43,872 nucleotides of DNA from Firm-04 sp045600205 (GCA_045600205.1 JAZRXM010000039.1:1-43872), one strand, 5' to 3'. Numbered from the stretch's first letter, positions 23,701-32,004 are shown. The notes: generated by a model not told the origin, from the sequence alone. Numbers and translations: made by a program.

Positions 23701-24285
23701 TACCGCGAGGTTTCGGAGCGGTATACCTTCCTCTCCGCACAGCTCAAGGATGTGCAGCATTCCAAGCAGGAACTGGAAGAACTCATCGAAAAACTGACGC
23801 AGGAGATGTGCGTGATTTTCTCTGAAAGTTTCGAGAAGATCAATCACTATTTCTCGCAGATCTTTGTCGAACTGTTCGGCGGCGGCAGTGCTTCTCTCGA
23901 ACTGACTGACCCCGAAAATGTCCTTGAATCGGGCATTGAGATTCACGTTGCACCGCCCGGAAAGGTCATCCGCAACCTGATCTCGCTTTCGGGTGGCGAG
24001 CAGTCGTTTATCGCAATCTGCATCTATTTTGCGATTCTGAAACTGCGTCCCGCACCGTTTTGTATCCTTGATGAGATCGACGCGGCACTGGATGAGGTCA
24101 ATGTACGCAAATACGCGCAATATCTGAATCATTTTTTAGGAAAGACACAATTTGTCGTCGTGACGCACCGCCGCAGTGCCATGGAGGAAGCTCATGTGCT
24201 GTATGGCGTGACCATGCAGGAGGACGGCGTATCCCGTTTGCTGCGGCTGGATCAGAGCGGTATGGCAATTGCAGACGGTGTATGA
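20722..24285 (+). CDS. smc: Chromosome segregation ATPase SMC
   Basis: A 1187-residue protein of normal SMC length. The N-terminal head has Walker A GPNGSGKSN (about 31-39). Two long coiled-coil arms, rich in Gln/Glu/Lys/Ala, run about 170-500 and 680-1010, with the hinge in between (about 505-670, including GSGRLGGVHGTVAQ and ETALGGALQNLIVENE). The C-terminal head has the ABC signature LSGGEQ (about 1088) and Walker B FCILDEIDAALDEVNV (about 1112-1127). With ScpA/ScpB it forms the bacterial condensin that compacts and separates replicated chromosomes. The scp genes are not in the window. Confidence 0.98.
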   Translation: MYLKSLELHGFKSFPDKIHLTFDEGLTAVVGPNGSGKSNIGDAVRWVLGEQSTKELRGKSMEDVIFSGTKTRKPMGFAAVTLTIDNSDHALSEPEPEVAVTRRLYRSGDSEYLINGRSVRLKDVNELFMDTGLGRDGYAIIGQGRIAEIVGAKSNERRDIFEEAAGVSKFRYKKQEAQRRLTAAEDNLLRLNDITQELESRIGPLKTQAEKAEKFVVLAEERKELEISVWVHKLGTLSENLQKLSDGYLQLTAEYENLQNDISRDEEKLQLAFQDMQQATVDIENLQNKILASEQNNADTTAKIAVCENEISHSGENIERLQNQQKELSQSGGTWEQKLAEQDAYLQTLAIRQEALDAQLAAAQKTLSDLDLQGSTQGEACDEQDARLRQMYLQQSEQRIRLQTLDADLKDTYDTIDRAKQDGVSVEERLKEYAENQKKLEKQADSIRAKIAEQENRVAGFKQLSGLKQQKYEQSVEALSEVSGQLQQAVQRQKILRDLEQNMEGYAGSVRQILKVAGSGRLGGVHGTVAQRITVAPQYGTAIETALGGALQNLIVENEDSAKRCIRYLKEIKGGRATFLPLTTIRGGRLHENLDGVEGFVALACDLVGFDDVYRNVMENLLGRIAVCEDIDSASQIAKQFGYRFRIVTLDGQVVHSGGSYTGGSAARSAGVITRTHEIEEAAAQIKTLQEQQEQLRQDSAKRKAEWEKLKTDVEGAAALIAEHQNALHGVEQELAALQAKAASDAAWQKNEAAERERLRKKAEEILAQTEHTKQQLTALEAEISTAEEQLAGSQSAREQIAAERQTLTEQIAADRIKQAELSKDIESEREKRIQMSRAMEESADRIAQITDEIKNERAAISAKQKEIEALKTSQQTMRGQVTQMQTEIAQMRRLHDEKEQHTHVLRKGINELVEAREKQALERSRVEERQANVRKEMDDLVNRMQENYELTRSEAEAQAKPIENLRETEATLTTVKNKIRALGSVNVAAIDEYREVSERYTFLSAQLKDVQHSKQELEELIEKLTQEMCVIFSESFEKINHYFSQIFVELFGGGSASLELTDPENVLESGIEIHVAPPGKVIRNLISLSGGEQSFIAICIYFAILKLRPAPFCILDEIDAALDEVNVRKYAQYLNHFLGKTQFVVVTHRRSAMEEAHVLYGVTMQEDGVSRLLRLDQSGMAIADGV

Positions 24286-24318
24286 TCGGCAAAGACGGAC
24301 ACGAAAGGAGAAACGCAT

Positions 24319-25302
24319 ATGGGATTTTTTGCAAAAATCAAGGAAAGCTTGAAAAAAACACGCGACAGCGTCATGCGCGGAATGCGCAAGCTGCTTGGTA
24401 CATTTACAAAAATTGACGAGAATCTGTTTGAACAGCTCGAAGAAACCATGATCATGGGCGATATGGGTGTGGAAACCGCGGAGGAGATCTGCAAGCAGCT
24501 TCGCTCGATGGTCAAGGAGCGCGGTATTACCGACCCCAACGACATCATGGGACTGATGCAGGAAATCATCTCGGACATGATGGGCGAGGATCAGCAGCTG
24601 GATCTCAGCACACAGCCCTCCGTGATTCTGGTCATCGGTGTGAACGGTGCCGGCAAAACTACGACAATCGGTAAAATGTGCCATCAGTTCAAGCAGCAGG
24701 GCAAGCATGTTCTGGTTGCGGCGGCAGATACGTTCCGTGCAGCAGCCATTGACCAGCTTGCCGTCTGGACAGATCGCGCAGGCGTGGAGCTGGTACGCCA
24801 CGAGGAGGGCAGCGATCCCGCAGCGGTCGTATTTGATGCATTGACGGCTGCCAAGGCACGCGGCTGCGATGTGGTCATCTGTGATACCGCAGGCAGACTG
24901 CATAACAAGAAAAATCTGATGCAGGAGCTTGCAAAAATCAACCGCATCATTGACCGTGAAGCAGAAGGCTGTGCGAAGGAATGTCTGTTGGTGCTGGATG
25001 CGACAACGGGTCAGAATGCGGTCAGTCAGGCAAGATTGTTCCAGGAAGTCGCACCGATCACGGGCATCGTGCTCACCAAACTCGACGGTACCGCAAAGGG
25101 TGGCATCGTTATTTCGATCCACAATGAACTCGGCATCCCCGTCAAACTCATCGGCGTGGGCGAGAAGATTGAGGATTTGCAGCCGTTCCAAGCCAAAAGC
25201 TTCGTAGATGCGCTGTTTGAACGCGATCCTTCGGAACTTTCGGAACAACAGGAAACCAGTGAGGATACTGAAGATGATGAAGCTGATTCTGGCGACGAAT
25301 AA
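24319..25302 (+). CDS. ftsY: Signal recognition particle receptor FtsY
   Basis: A 327-residue SRP-type GTPase at the membrane that receives ribosome-SRP complexes for co-translational insertion. The N domain (about 1-95) is helical; the G domain has GVNGAGKTTT (about 107-116), DTFRAAAIDQL, CDTAGRLHNK and TKLDGTAKGG, with IGVGEKIEDLQPF near the end. It lacks the long acidic N-terminal A domain of E. coli FtsY, as usual in Firmicutes, but has an acidic C-terminal tail (EDTEDDEADSGDE). That tail is also the stretch where the next gene's ribosome binding site and start lie. GAAAGGAG precedes the start. Confidence 0.97.
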   Translation: MGFFAKIKESLKKTRDSVMRGMRKLLGTFTKIDENLFEQLEETMIMGDMGVETAEEICKQLRSMVKERGITDPNDIMGLMQEIISDMMGEDQQLDLSTQPSVILVIGVNGAGKTTTIGKMCHQFKQQGKHVLVAAADTFRAAAIDQLAVWTDRAGVELVRHEEGSDPAAVVFDALTAAKARGCDVVICDTAGRLHNKKNLMQELAKINRIIDREAEGCAKECLLVLDATTGQNAVSQARLFQEVAPITGIVLTKLDGTAKGGIVISIHNELGIPVKLIGVGEKIEDLQPFQAKSFVDALFERDPSELSEQQETSEDTEDDEADSGDE

Positions 25303-25867
25303 TAAAAATAAGCTGCGCGAGATCCGTGAAATGCTGCGCGATCTGCCCTACGAGGTACTTTCGCAGGCAGAGGCGGGTTTCGATATGGAAGTGGAAGAAA
25401 ACGGTACGACCTTTGCGGAAAATGCCGCAATCAAGGCAAAAGCCCTTTGGAATGCGGCAAAATCCGCAGGCTTGGAGTGCTTGACCCTTGCGGATGACAG
25501 CGGTCTTTGTGTGGATGCGCTGAACGGCGCTCCAGGGGTATATTCGCATCGGTTTGCGGGTGAAAAAGCTACCGATGCAGACAGAAATCAAAAATTGTTG
25601 CAGGTATTATCGGATGTGCCCGATGAGAAGCGCGGCGCGAAATTTGTCTGTGATATGGTGCTGATGCGCCCTGACGGGACGCAAACGCTTTGCGAGGGTG
25701 AGGTCTGCGGTATGATCGGGCATGAACCCTGCGGCGAAAACGGCTTCGGCTATGACCCGCTGTTTTACATCGGGACGCGTTCTTTTGCGGAATTTTCAGC
25801 GGAGGAGAAAAACGCCGTCAGCCATAGAAAGCACGCACTGGAAAAGGTTTTGGATGCGTTAAAATAA
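25274..25867 (+). CDS. rdgB: XTP/dITP pyrophosphatase (RdgB/HAM1 family)
   Basis: A 197-residue house-cleaning enzyme that hydrolyses ITP, dITP and XTP to monophosphates so damaged purines are not incorporated. Motifs: LILATNNKNKLREI at the N-terminus, FAENAAIKAKAL, LADDSGLCVDALNGAPGVYS and GENGFGYDPLF, with SHRKHAL near the end. The start at 25274 (MMKLILATNN) is chosen from the family start and a GAGG site 9 nt upstream; the second ATG at 25277 is equally possible. It overlaps the 3' end of ftsY by 29 bp in another frame, implying coupled translation. Confidence 0.95.
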   Translation: MMKLILATNNKNKLREIREMLRDLPYEVLSQAEAGFDMEVEENGTTFAENAAIKAKALWNAAKSAGLECLTLADDSGLCVDALNGAPGVYSHRFAGEKATDADRNQKLLQVLSDVPDEKRGAKFVCDMVLMRPDGTQTLCEGEVCGMIGHEPCGENGFGYDPLFYIGTRSFAEFSAEEKNAVSHRKHALEKVLDALK

Positions 25868-25885
25868 CGCAGAAAGGGAAAATAT

Positions 25886-26179
25886 ATGCTGACAAGCAAA
25901 CAACGCGCACAACTGCGCGGCATGGCATCCACCATGGATACCATTTTACAGGTCGGAAAAGGCGGCATCGGTGAGGCAATGCTCACACAGGTTTCGGATG
26001 CGCTTCGTGCAAGAGAACTCATCAAAATGCGTGTGCTGGAGAACTGTGAGTATTCCGCAAGAGAAGCTGCCGAGGAAATTGCGGCTCGCGTAGAGGCTGA
26101 GGTCGTCTGCGCAATCGGTTCACGCTTTGTGCTTTACAAGAAGAATCCGAAAAAGCCCGTCATCGAACTGGTGAAATGA
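25886..26179 (+). CDS. yhbY: YhbY-type CRM-domain RNA-binding protein
   Basis: A 97-residue single-domain protein with the CRM (CRS1-YhbY) fold signature: LTSKQRAQLRGMAS, VGKGGIGEAMLTQV with the GxxG-type loop, and a C-terminal basic strand LYKKNPKKP. Members associate with the large ribosomal subunit and are thought to help its assembly. The stop overlaps the start of nadD-yqeK by 4 bp (ATGA). The yhbY-nadD-yqeK-rsfS order is typical of Firmicutes and points to a ribosome-assembly/NAD gene cluster. Confidence 0.94.
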   Translation: MLTSKQRAQLRGMASTMDTILQVGKGGIGEAMLTQVSDALRARELIKMRVLENCEYSAREAAEEIAARVEAEVVCAIGSRFVLYKKNPKKPVIELVK

Positions 26180-27420
26180 GAACGGTCGGACTGTTTGGCG
26201 GCAGCTTCAACCCGATCCACAACGGGCATCTGCACCTCGCAGAGTCCGTCTATCAGGCACTTTCGCTGGACAGCGTAGTGCTGATGCCGACGGGTGAGGC
26301 ACCGCATAAGGATTGTTCTGCATACGCGCCTGCCATTGAACGCTTTGCCATGTGCAAGCTGGCAGCGGAAAAATATCCGTGGATGCAGGTTTCGGATAAG
26401 GAAATCCGCAAAGAGGGCAAATCCTATACCGTGGAAACCTTGCTGGAACTGCGTCAGGAACAGCCTGATGTGCAATGGACACTGATGATCGGCAGTGATA
26501 TGCTGCTGAGCTTCGATCAGTGGCGACATTGGCAGGATATCTTACAAAATGCAAGAGTCTGCGCGGTTTCCAGAGAAGAAGGCGACCTGCCGGTCTTGCA
26601 GCAGAAAGCCGATGCACTGCGTGCTGTCGTACCGACCGCAGACATCATAGTGCTGTCTGTACGAGCATTGCCCGTTTCCTCTACGCAAATTCGTGAGAAT
26701 CTGCAAAAGAATGCGTTTTCCTCTTGCCTTTTGCCCGAAAATGTAGTACAATATATTCGTGTCAATGGGCTTTACCGCCCGAGCGAATCGCCTGTGCAGC
26801 CCGCCCCGGAGCATCCTCTCCCGACAGAGCAGATGCAGCAGGATTTCTTGCTTCTGCGCGGTCTGATGGAGAAAAACCGCCTGAAACCCGCAAGATTCCG
26901 CCATTCCATGAATGTGGCAAAAGAGGCGCGGAAACTCGCGGAAAAATGGGGCGCTGACCCCGATGCTGCTTACTACGCAGGCATGATGCACGATTGCTGC
27001 AAAAATTTTCCGCTGGAAGAACAGGCGGAACTCATGCGCGGCGGAAAATTTCCCGTCAGCGAGGAGGAATGGGCAAGTCAGCCCGTCTGGCATGGCATTG
27101 CGGCTGCTTCGTATCTGCACATTGAGCGTGCAGTCGAACATGAGGACGTCCTCGCGGCAGTGCGCTGGCATACGGTCGGACACGCAGGAATGTCACTGCT
27201 CGAGGAAATCATCTATATGGCAGATCTGATTTCCGAAGAACGCGATTACAGCGATGTGGCTCATTTCCGAAAACTTGCTTATCAGGATTTGCAGCAGGCA
27301 ATGCTGGAAGCGTTGCAGTATTCGTTGGCTAGCATTGCGAAAAAAGGTACGCCGCTTTGCATTTCGACCGCAGAGGCGTATAACTATTATCTGAAAAAAC
27401 TTGGTCAAACGAAGCGATAG
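26176..27420 (+). CDS. nadD: Fused nicotinate-nucleotide adenylyltransferase and YqeK HD-domain phosphohydrolase
   Basis: A 414-residue two-domain protein. Residues 1-200 are NadD: GLFGGSFNPIHNGH (nucleotidyltransferase HxGH, H15/H18), MIGSDML and SSTQIR (169-173). It makes deamido-NAD from nicotinate mononucleotide and ATP. A proline-rich linker (about 202-216) leads to a YqeK-type HD domain (about 225-410) with RFRHSMNVAKEA (H243), GMMHDCCK (H272, D273), WHGIAAA (H306) and WHTVGH near 332. YqeK enzymes hydrolyse diadenosine tetraphosphate symmetrically to two ADP. In Bacillus these are two adjacent genes; here one frame covers both without a stop. ATGA overlap with yhbY. The fusion is read directly from sequence; the second domain's substrate is by family. 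Confidence 0.95.
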   Translation: MRTVGLFGGSFNPIHNGHLHLAESVYQALSLDSVVLMPTGEAPHKDCSAYAPAIERFAMCKLAAEKYPWMQVSDKEIRKEGKSYTVETLLELRQEQPDVQWTLMIGSDMLLSFDQWRHWQDILQNARVCAVSREEGDLPVLQQKADALRAVVPTADIIVLSVRALPVSSTQIRENLQKNAFSSCLLPENVVQYIRVNGLYRPSESPVQPAPEHPLPTEQMQQDFLLLRGLMEKNRLKPARFRHSMNVAKEARKLAEKWGADPDAAYYAGMMHDCCKNFPLEEQAELMRGGKFPVSEEEWASQPVWHGIAAASYLHIERAVEHEDVLAAVRWHTVGHAGMSLLEEIIYMADLISEERDYSDVAHFRKLAYQDLQQAMLEALQYSLASIAKKGTPLCISTAEAYNYYLKKLGQTKR

Positions 27421-27458
27421 CACCCGTTTGCTTTTGATAGACAAAAGGAGTCTTAACG

Positions 27459-28757
27459 ATGGCAGGTACTGCGAAGAAAAAGCAGAACGTCCAATCTCAG
27501 CATGAGACTGAAATCGTAAGAAAAAATAAGAGCGGAAAACGCAAACGTCGTCCGATGAACTGGGGAGAGCGAATCGGAATTATTCTGGTGATTCTGGCAG
27601 CCGTGGCAGGCTGCGTGGCAATTCTTCTGCATACCCCGATGATCCCCTATGACGGTCCTGATGAAAATGGCGATCATATCTCCACGCGCATTTCTCCCAT
27701 GCGGAAATTCAAGCTGTGGAAACCGTTTGAACAGCTTGGCGGCGCACTCGAATCCAAGGAATATTCCTATGAAGTGCAGGACTGGCTGCTGGATGATGAG
27801 GATTCCGACGATAACAACGGTGTTCTTGTATTTGATGACGGACTCGATCTGAAGCAGATTCAGGAAGGACAGTTCAGTGTTTTGTTTCTGGGTCTGGATG
27901 AGCTCCGTACCAATACCGATGTGATGATGCTTGCGATGTTTGACATCGCGGGCAACAAAATCAATATTCTCCAGATCCCGCGTGACAGTTTTGTGCCGGA
28001 ATACACCGCATTTGAAGCAGGCAAGATCAATTCGGTCTATTCGATGGGCGACAGCAGCGTTGGCGAGGTTCAGCGTGTCGTGAACTGTATTGAGGATACG
28101 TTCCAGATTCCGATTGACCGCTATATCATCACAAGCTGCACGGACATTGTTCGTATTGTTGATCTGATCGGCGGTATTCCGATCGATATGCCCTATACGA
28201 TCGAATACGAGCCGGGAAAGACCATTTACGCAGGAAAACAGGTCCTGAACGGACAAAAAGCCGAGTGGATGGTGCGCTATCGCCACGGTTATAACGAGGG
28301 CGATATCGGCAGAATGAAAGCACAGCGTATTTTCCTTGCGGCTGCTATGGCAAAAGCCTGCGATATCGGCACCATTTCGCTGATGCGCTATGCTGACACC
28401 ATGATTGATGAAAAACTCATCGGTTCGAACCTTTCCATGGACGAGATCAGCAAGCTTTCCGATTTTGCTACTACGATCGGCATGGATAAAATTTCGATGT
28501 TCATGCTGCCCGGTGAGGGATATAACTATTATCCCGAAAACTGGAAGTACTATGACCATTATTCGGTCTGGAGTATCCACGCTGAGCCGACCATTGATCT
28601 GCTCAACACCTATTTCCGCCCGTATTTCAAAGCGGTATTCTCGCTCCCGAAAATCGAGGAGCTGGTACCTGCGGGCAGTTATGTCAGTACCATGTATGAT
28701 AATGAAAGCACAACATTCGGTGCCATCGAAAACGGTGACACGTTCAAAGGAAAATAA
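27459..28757 (+). CDS. LytR-CpsA-Psr (LCP) family cell-wall ligase
   Basis: A 432-residue membrane protein. A basic cytosolic segment (about 1-37, GKRKRRPMNWGER) precedes one transmembrane helix (about 40-58), placing the rest outside. The LCP domain shows FLGLDELRTNTDVMMLAMFD, ILQIPRDSFVP, NSVYSMGD, DLIGGIPIDMPYTI and VRYRHGYNEGDIGRMKAQR, matching the conserved Asp/Arg residues that bind a polyprenyl-pyrophosphate ligand and magnesium. LCP proteins attach teichoic acids, capsule or other glycopolymers to peptidoglycan; which one is unknown. A spacer of about 90 residues between the helix and the domain contains an acidic stretch (DDEDSDDNN). Its place between yqeK and rsfS is common in clostridia. 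Confidence 0.93.
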   Translation: MAGTAKKKQNVQSQHETEIVRKNKSGKRKRRPMNWGERIGIILVILAAVAGCVAILLHTPMIPYDGPDENGDHISTRISPMRKFKLWKPFEQLGGALESKEYSYEVQDWLLDDEDSDDNNGVLVFDDGLDLKQIQEGQFSVLFLGLDELRTNTDVMMLAMFDIAGNKINILQIPRDSFVPEYTAFEAGKINSVYSMGDSSVGEVQRVVNCIEDTFQIPIDRYIITSCTDIVRIVDLIGGIPIDMPYTIEYEPGKTIYAGKQVLNGQKAEWMVRYRHGYNEGDIGRMKAQRIFLAAAMAKACDIGTISLMRYADTMIDEKLIGSNLSMDEISKLSDFATTIGMDKISMFMLPGEGYNYYPENWKYYDHYSVWSIHAEPTIDLLNTYFRPYFKAVFSLPKIEELVPAGSYVSTMYDNESTTFGAIENGDTFKGK

Positions 28758-28778
28758 CACCTATTAAAGGAGGCTGCT

Positions 28779-29138
28779 ATGACAACGCAGGAAAAACTCG
28801 AAAAAATCGTAAAAATTCTCGATAGTAAAAAAGCTGAGGATATTCAGGTGCTCGGCATCACCAATCTGACCATTCTTGCTGACTATTTTGTCATTGCAAC
28901 CGGTACCAGCACCACGCAGGTCAAATCGCTTGCGGATGAGGTGGAATTCCAGCTTGGCGAGGCGGGCGAAGAACCCCGCGGTACGGAGGGAGTCCGCGGT
29001 GCAAACTGGATCGTACTGGACTACAACGACATTGTGGTACACGTTTTCTATCGCGATACCCGTCAGGAGTACGCGCTGGAGCGTTTGTGGGCAGATGGCG
29101 AACAGGTAGATATCTCGCATCTGCTGACAGAAAACTGA
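28779..29138 (+). CDS. rsfS: Ribosomal silencing factor RsfS
   Basis: A 119-residue protein that binds L14 on the 50S subunit and blocks joining with 30S when nutrients are short. Motifs: DIQVLGITNLTILADYFVIATGTS, then GANWIVLDYNDIVVHVFYRDTRQEYALERLW, matching the family at the usual length. The ribosome binding site AAAGGAGG is strong. Confidence 0.97.
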   Translation: MTTQEKLEKIVKILDSKKAEDIQVLGITNLTILADYFVIATGTSTTQVKSLADEVEFQLGEAGEEPRGTEGVRGANWIVLDYNDIVVHVFYRDTRQEYALERLWADGEQVDISHLLTEN

Positions 29139-29154
29139 AAGTGAGGCTTTTCTT

Positions 29155-29490
29155 TTGCATTTTTCGGAAAAATGGCAGAAGCTGATCGCTGCTGTCGGAT
29201 GCTATATGTGCATCAAACCGATTTTCAACTGTTTGCTGCTGGGCGGCGATTTGAAACCGCTGCTTTACGGTGTGTTGGCATTGATCGCCATGTGGAGCGG
29301 TGTGAAGTACAGTAATCTGGTGACAGCACTACTGCTGGCTCTGGTCGCACTGACCAATCTGCCGCATAATCTTGGCAGTATCGGACTGAACGCCTATCTG
29401 ATCTATACGCTGGAGGGCGTTGTGGATGTTCTGCTGGCAGTACTGCTGACGTTTCATCCCGCTGTCCGCGAACATTGCAGGCAGTCCTGA
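29155..29490 (+). CDS. Small four-helix membrane protein, unknown function
   Basis: A 111-residue hydrophobic protein I do not recognise. It appears to have four membrane segments (about 8-28, 33-50, 54-72 and 80-104), with short loops and a charged C-terminus (REHCRQS). The likely start is TTG at 29155, about 9 nt after GTGAGG; the next in-frame ATG would cut off the first helix. It lies 16 bp after rsfS and 51 bp before leuS in the same direction, so it is probably part of the operon. No motif suggests a role. Confidence 0.7.
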   Translation: MHFSEKWQKLIAAVGCYMCIKPIFNCLLLGGDLKPLLYGVLALIAMWSGVKYSNLVTALLLALVALTNLPHNLGSIGLNAYLIYTLEGVVDVLLAVLLTFHPAVREHCRQS

Positions 29491-29541
29491 TTTTTATTTG
29501 GTTCCTATCATTTCTACATATAAGAGAGGATGTGTCATAAG

Positions 29542-31947
29542 GTGCAAGAGTACCGTTTCACAGAAATCGAAAAAAAGTGGCAGGCTTACTGGGAGGAACA
29601 TCAGACCTTCCATGCTGAAAATGACTACACCAAGCCGAAGTTTTACGCGCTGGTAGAGTTCCCGTATCCGTCGGGTCAGGGTCTGCACATCGGACATCCG
29701 CGCCCCTATACCGCAATGGATATCGTGTCCAGAAAGCGTCGTCTGGAGGGCTACAATGTCCTGTTCCCGATGGGTTGGGATGCATTTGGTCTGCCCACCG
29801 AAAACTATGCAATCAAGAATAAAATTCACCCTGCCATCGTCACCGAAAAGAATGTTGCCCACTTCAAGGAGCAGCTGCATTCGCTGGGTCTTTCCTTTGA
29901 CTGGCAGCGCGAAATCAATACCACTGATCCCGATTATTTCCATTGGACACAGTGGATTTTCCTCCAGCTGTTCAAAAAGGGTCTTGCCTATAAGAAGGAA
30001 ATGGCAGTCAACTGGTGTACTTCCTGCAAGGTCGTTCTGGCAAATGAGGAAGTCGTCGGCGGCGTTTGCGAACGCTGCGGCGGTGAGGTCGTCAGAAAGG
30101 TAAAATCTCAGTGGATGCTGAAAATTACCGAGTATGCACAGCGCTTGCTCGATGATCTGGCTGAGGTCAACTATCTGGAAAAAATCAAATCCACCCAAAC
30201 CAACTGGATCGGTCGTTCCACAGGTGCAGAGGTCGATTTCACGACCACAATCGGTGATACCCTGACCGTTTACACCACCCGTCCCGATACGCTCTTTGGC
30301 GCAACCTATATGGTCATTTCGCCTGAGCATCCGATGATCGAAAAATGGGCGGATCAGCTTTCCAACATGGATGAGATCCGTGCATATCAGGAGAAAGCAG
30401 CGCATAAATCCGATTTTGAGCGTACCGAAATGGCAAAAGAGAAAACCGGCGTGAAACTTTGCGGTGTACAGGCAATCAATCCTGTCAACGGCAGAGAGAT
30501 CCCGATTTTCATTTCCGATTATGTTCTGATGACCTACGGCACGGGTGCCATCATGGCGGTTCCTGCACACGATACCCGTGACTATGACTTCGCAAAGGTC
30601 TTTGACCTCCCGATCATTGAGGTCGTCAAGGGCGGCGATATCACGAAAGAGGCATTCACGGACTGCGCAACCGGTATCATGACCAACTCCGGCTTCCTTG
30701 ACGGACTTTCCGTTGAAGATGCAAAGGTGAAGATCAAGGCATGGCTCACCGAAAACGGTAAGGGTCATGAAAAGGTCAACTTCAAGCTGCGTGACTGGGT
30801 ATTCTCCCGTCAGCGTTACTGGGGCGAACCGATTCCGATGGTCAAGTGCGAGAAGTGCGGTTGGGTTCCGCTGCCTGAGGAGGAGCTTCCGCTCCGCCTG
30901 CCCGATGTCGAAAGCTATATGCCGACCGACAACGGCGAATCTCCGCTTTCCACACTGGATTCTTTCATCAATACCACTTGCCCGCACTGCGGCGGTCCTG
31001 CAAAGCGCGAAACCGATACCATGCCGCAATGGGCCGGTTCCTCTTGGTATTTCCTGCGCTACTGCGACCCGACCAACAAAGAGTGTCTGGCATCGCCGGA
31101 AGCACTGAAATACTGGCTGCCTGTTGACTGGTACAACGGCGGTATGGAGCATACCACGCTGCACCTGCTGTATAGCCGTTTCTGGCATAAGTTCCTCTAT
31201 GATATCGGTTCTGTACCCTGCAAAGAGCCGTATATGCGCCGTACCTCGCACGGCATGATCCTTGGCGAGGATGGTCAGAAAATGTCCAAATCCCGTGGCA
31301 ATGTCATCAATCCGGATGAGGTCATTGCACAGTACGGCGCAGATACCCTGCGTATGTACGAAATGTTCATCGGTGATTTCGAAAAGACCGCTCCTTGGAG
31401 CCCGTCCAGCATCCGCGGATGCAAGCGTTTCCTCGACCGTATCTGGGCATTGCAGGATCTCGTTGTCGATGGTGACAGCTACCGCGACAGCATGATGACG
31501 CTGATGCACAAAACCATTCGCAAGGTCACCGATGATATCGAATCGCTGAAATTCAATACCGCCATTGCCGCAATGATGGCTCTGGTGAACGAATTTTATG
31601 CAAGCGGCAGCGTCACCCGCGCAGAATACAACACGCTGCTGATGCTCCTCAACCCGTTTGCACCGCATATTACCGAGGAATTGTTCGAGCAGATGGGCTT
31701 CGGCATCCTCAATGAGCAGAAGTGGCCCGCTTATGACGAAAAACTCTGCGTTGAGGACAGCATCGAGATCGTAGTGCAGATTTGCGGCAAGGTAAAGGCA
31801 AAACTGATGATCCCGATGAACGCCACCGAGGATGAAGTCATCCCGATGGCATTGGAGGATACAAACGTCAAGAAAGCCCTCGAAGGCAAGACGATTCGAA
31901 AGCAAATTTATATACAAAATAAGCTCGTGAATTTTGTAGCAAATTGA
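29542..31947 (+). CDS. leuS: Leucyl-tRNA synthetase
   Basis: About 801 residues, class I synthetase that charges tRNA-Leu. FPYPSGQGLHIGHPRPYT carries the HIGH motif (near residue 48). Zinc-type cysteines appear in CTSCK and CERCG near 155-175, and a second set in CEKCGWVPLP. The CP1 editing domain has MTYGTGAIMAVPAHDTRDYDFA with the conserved threonine-rich and Asp motifs. The KMSKS loop is near 579 (KMSKSRGNVINPDEV). The start is uncertain: GTG at 29542 fits the family (VQEYRFTEIEKKWQ) and leaves about 12 nt to GAGAGG, whereas ATG at 29530 touches GAGAGG directly. No T-box leader is present upstream. Confidence 0.96.
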   Translation: MQEYRFTEIEKKWQAYWEEHQTFHAENDYTKPKFYALVEFPYPSGQGLHIGHPRPYTAMDIVSRKRRLEGYNVLFPMGWDAFGLPTENYAIKNKIHPAIVTEKNVAHFKEQLHSLGLSFDWQREINTTDPDYFHWTQWIFLQLFKKGLAYKKEMAVNWCTSCKVVLANEEVVGGVCERCGGEVVRKVKSQWMLKITEYAQRLLDDLAEVNYLEKIKSTQTNWIGRSTGAEVDFTTTIGDTLTVYTTRPDTLFGATYMVISPEHPMIEKWADQLSNMDEIRAYQEKAAHKSDFERTEMAKEKTGVKLCGVQAINPVNGREIPIFISDYVLMTYGTGAIMAVPAHDTRDYDFAKVFDLPIIEVVKGGDITKEAFTDCATGIMTNSGFLDGLSVEDAKVKIKAWLTENGKGHEKVNFKLRDWVFSRQRYWGEPIPMVKCEKCGWVPLPEEELPLRLPDVESYMPTDNGESPLSTLDSFINTTCPHCGGPAKRETDTMPQWAGSSWYFLRYCDPTNKECLASPEALKYWLPVDWYNGGMEHTTLHLLYSRFWHKFLYDIGSVPCKEPYMRRTSHGMILGEDGQKMSKSRGNVINPDEVIAQYGADTLRMYEMFIGDFEKTAPWSPSSIRGCKRFLDRIWALQDLVVDGDSYRDSMMTLMHKTIRKVTDDIESLKFNTAIAAMMALVNEFYASGSVTRAEYNTLLMLLNPFAPHITEELFEQMGFGILNEQKWPAYDEKLCVEDSIEIVVQICGKVKAKLMIPMNATEDEVIPMALEDTNVKKALEGKTIRKQIYIQNKLVNFVAN

Positions 31948-31975
31948 CGAATATCGTTTCATTTCTAAAAACGTC

Positions 31976-32004
31976 TTGACAAATTCACGTAATTGTGTTA
32001 CAAT
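31976..32004 (+). promoter_or_regulatory. Promoter of rpsU
   Basis: A perfect TTGACA (31976-31981), 17 bp and TACAAT (31999-32004), just after leuS. No terminator is seen between leuS and this promoter, so leuS transcripts may read through. Confidence 0.82.

Noticed and set aside
28421..28435. GGTTCGAACC resembling a tRNA T-arm
   Set aside because: It lies inside the LCP coding frame, and no acceptor or anticodon stems surround it.
27453..28760. 435-codon minus-strand frame opposite the LCP gene
   Set aside because: Antisense shadow with no family resemblance.
29491..29541. Search for a T-box leader upstream of leuS
   Set aside because: The gap is only 51 bp, with no terminator or T-box sequence; a T-box needs about 200 nt.
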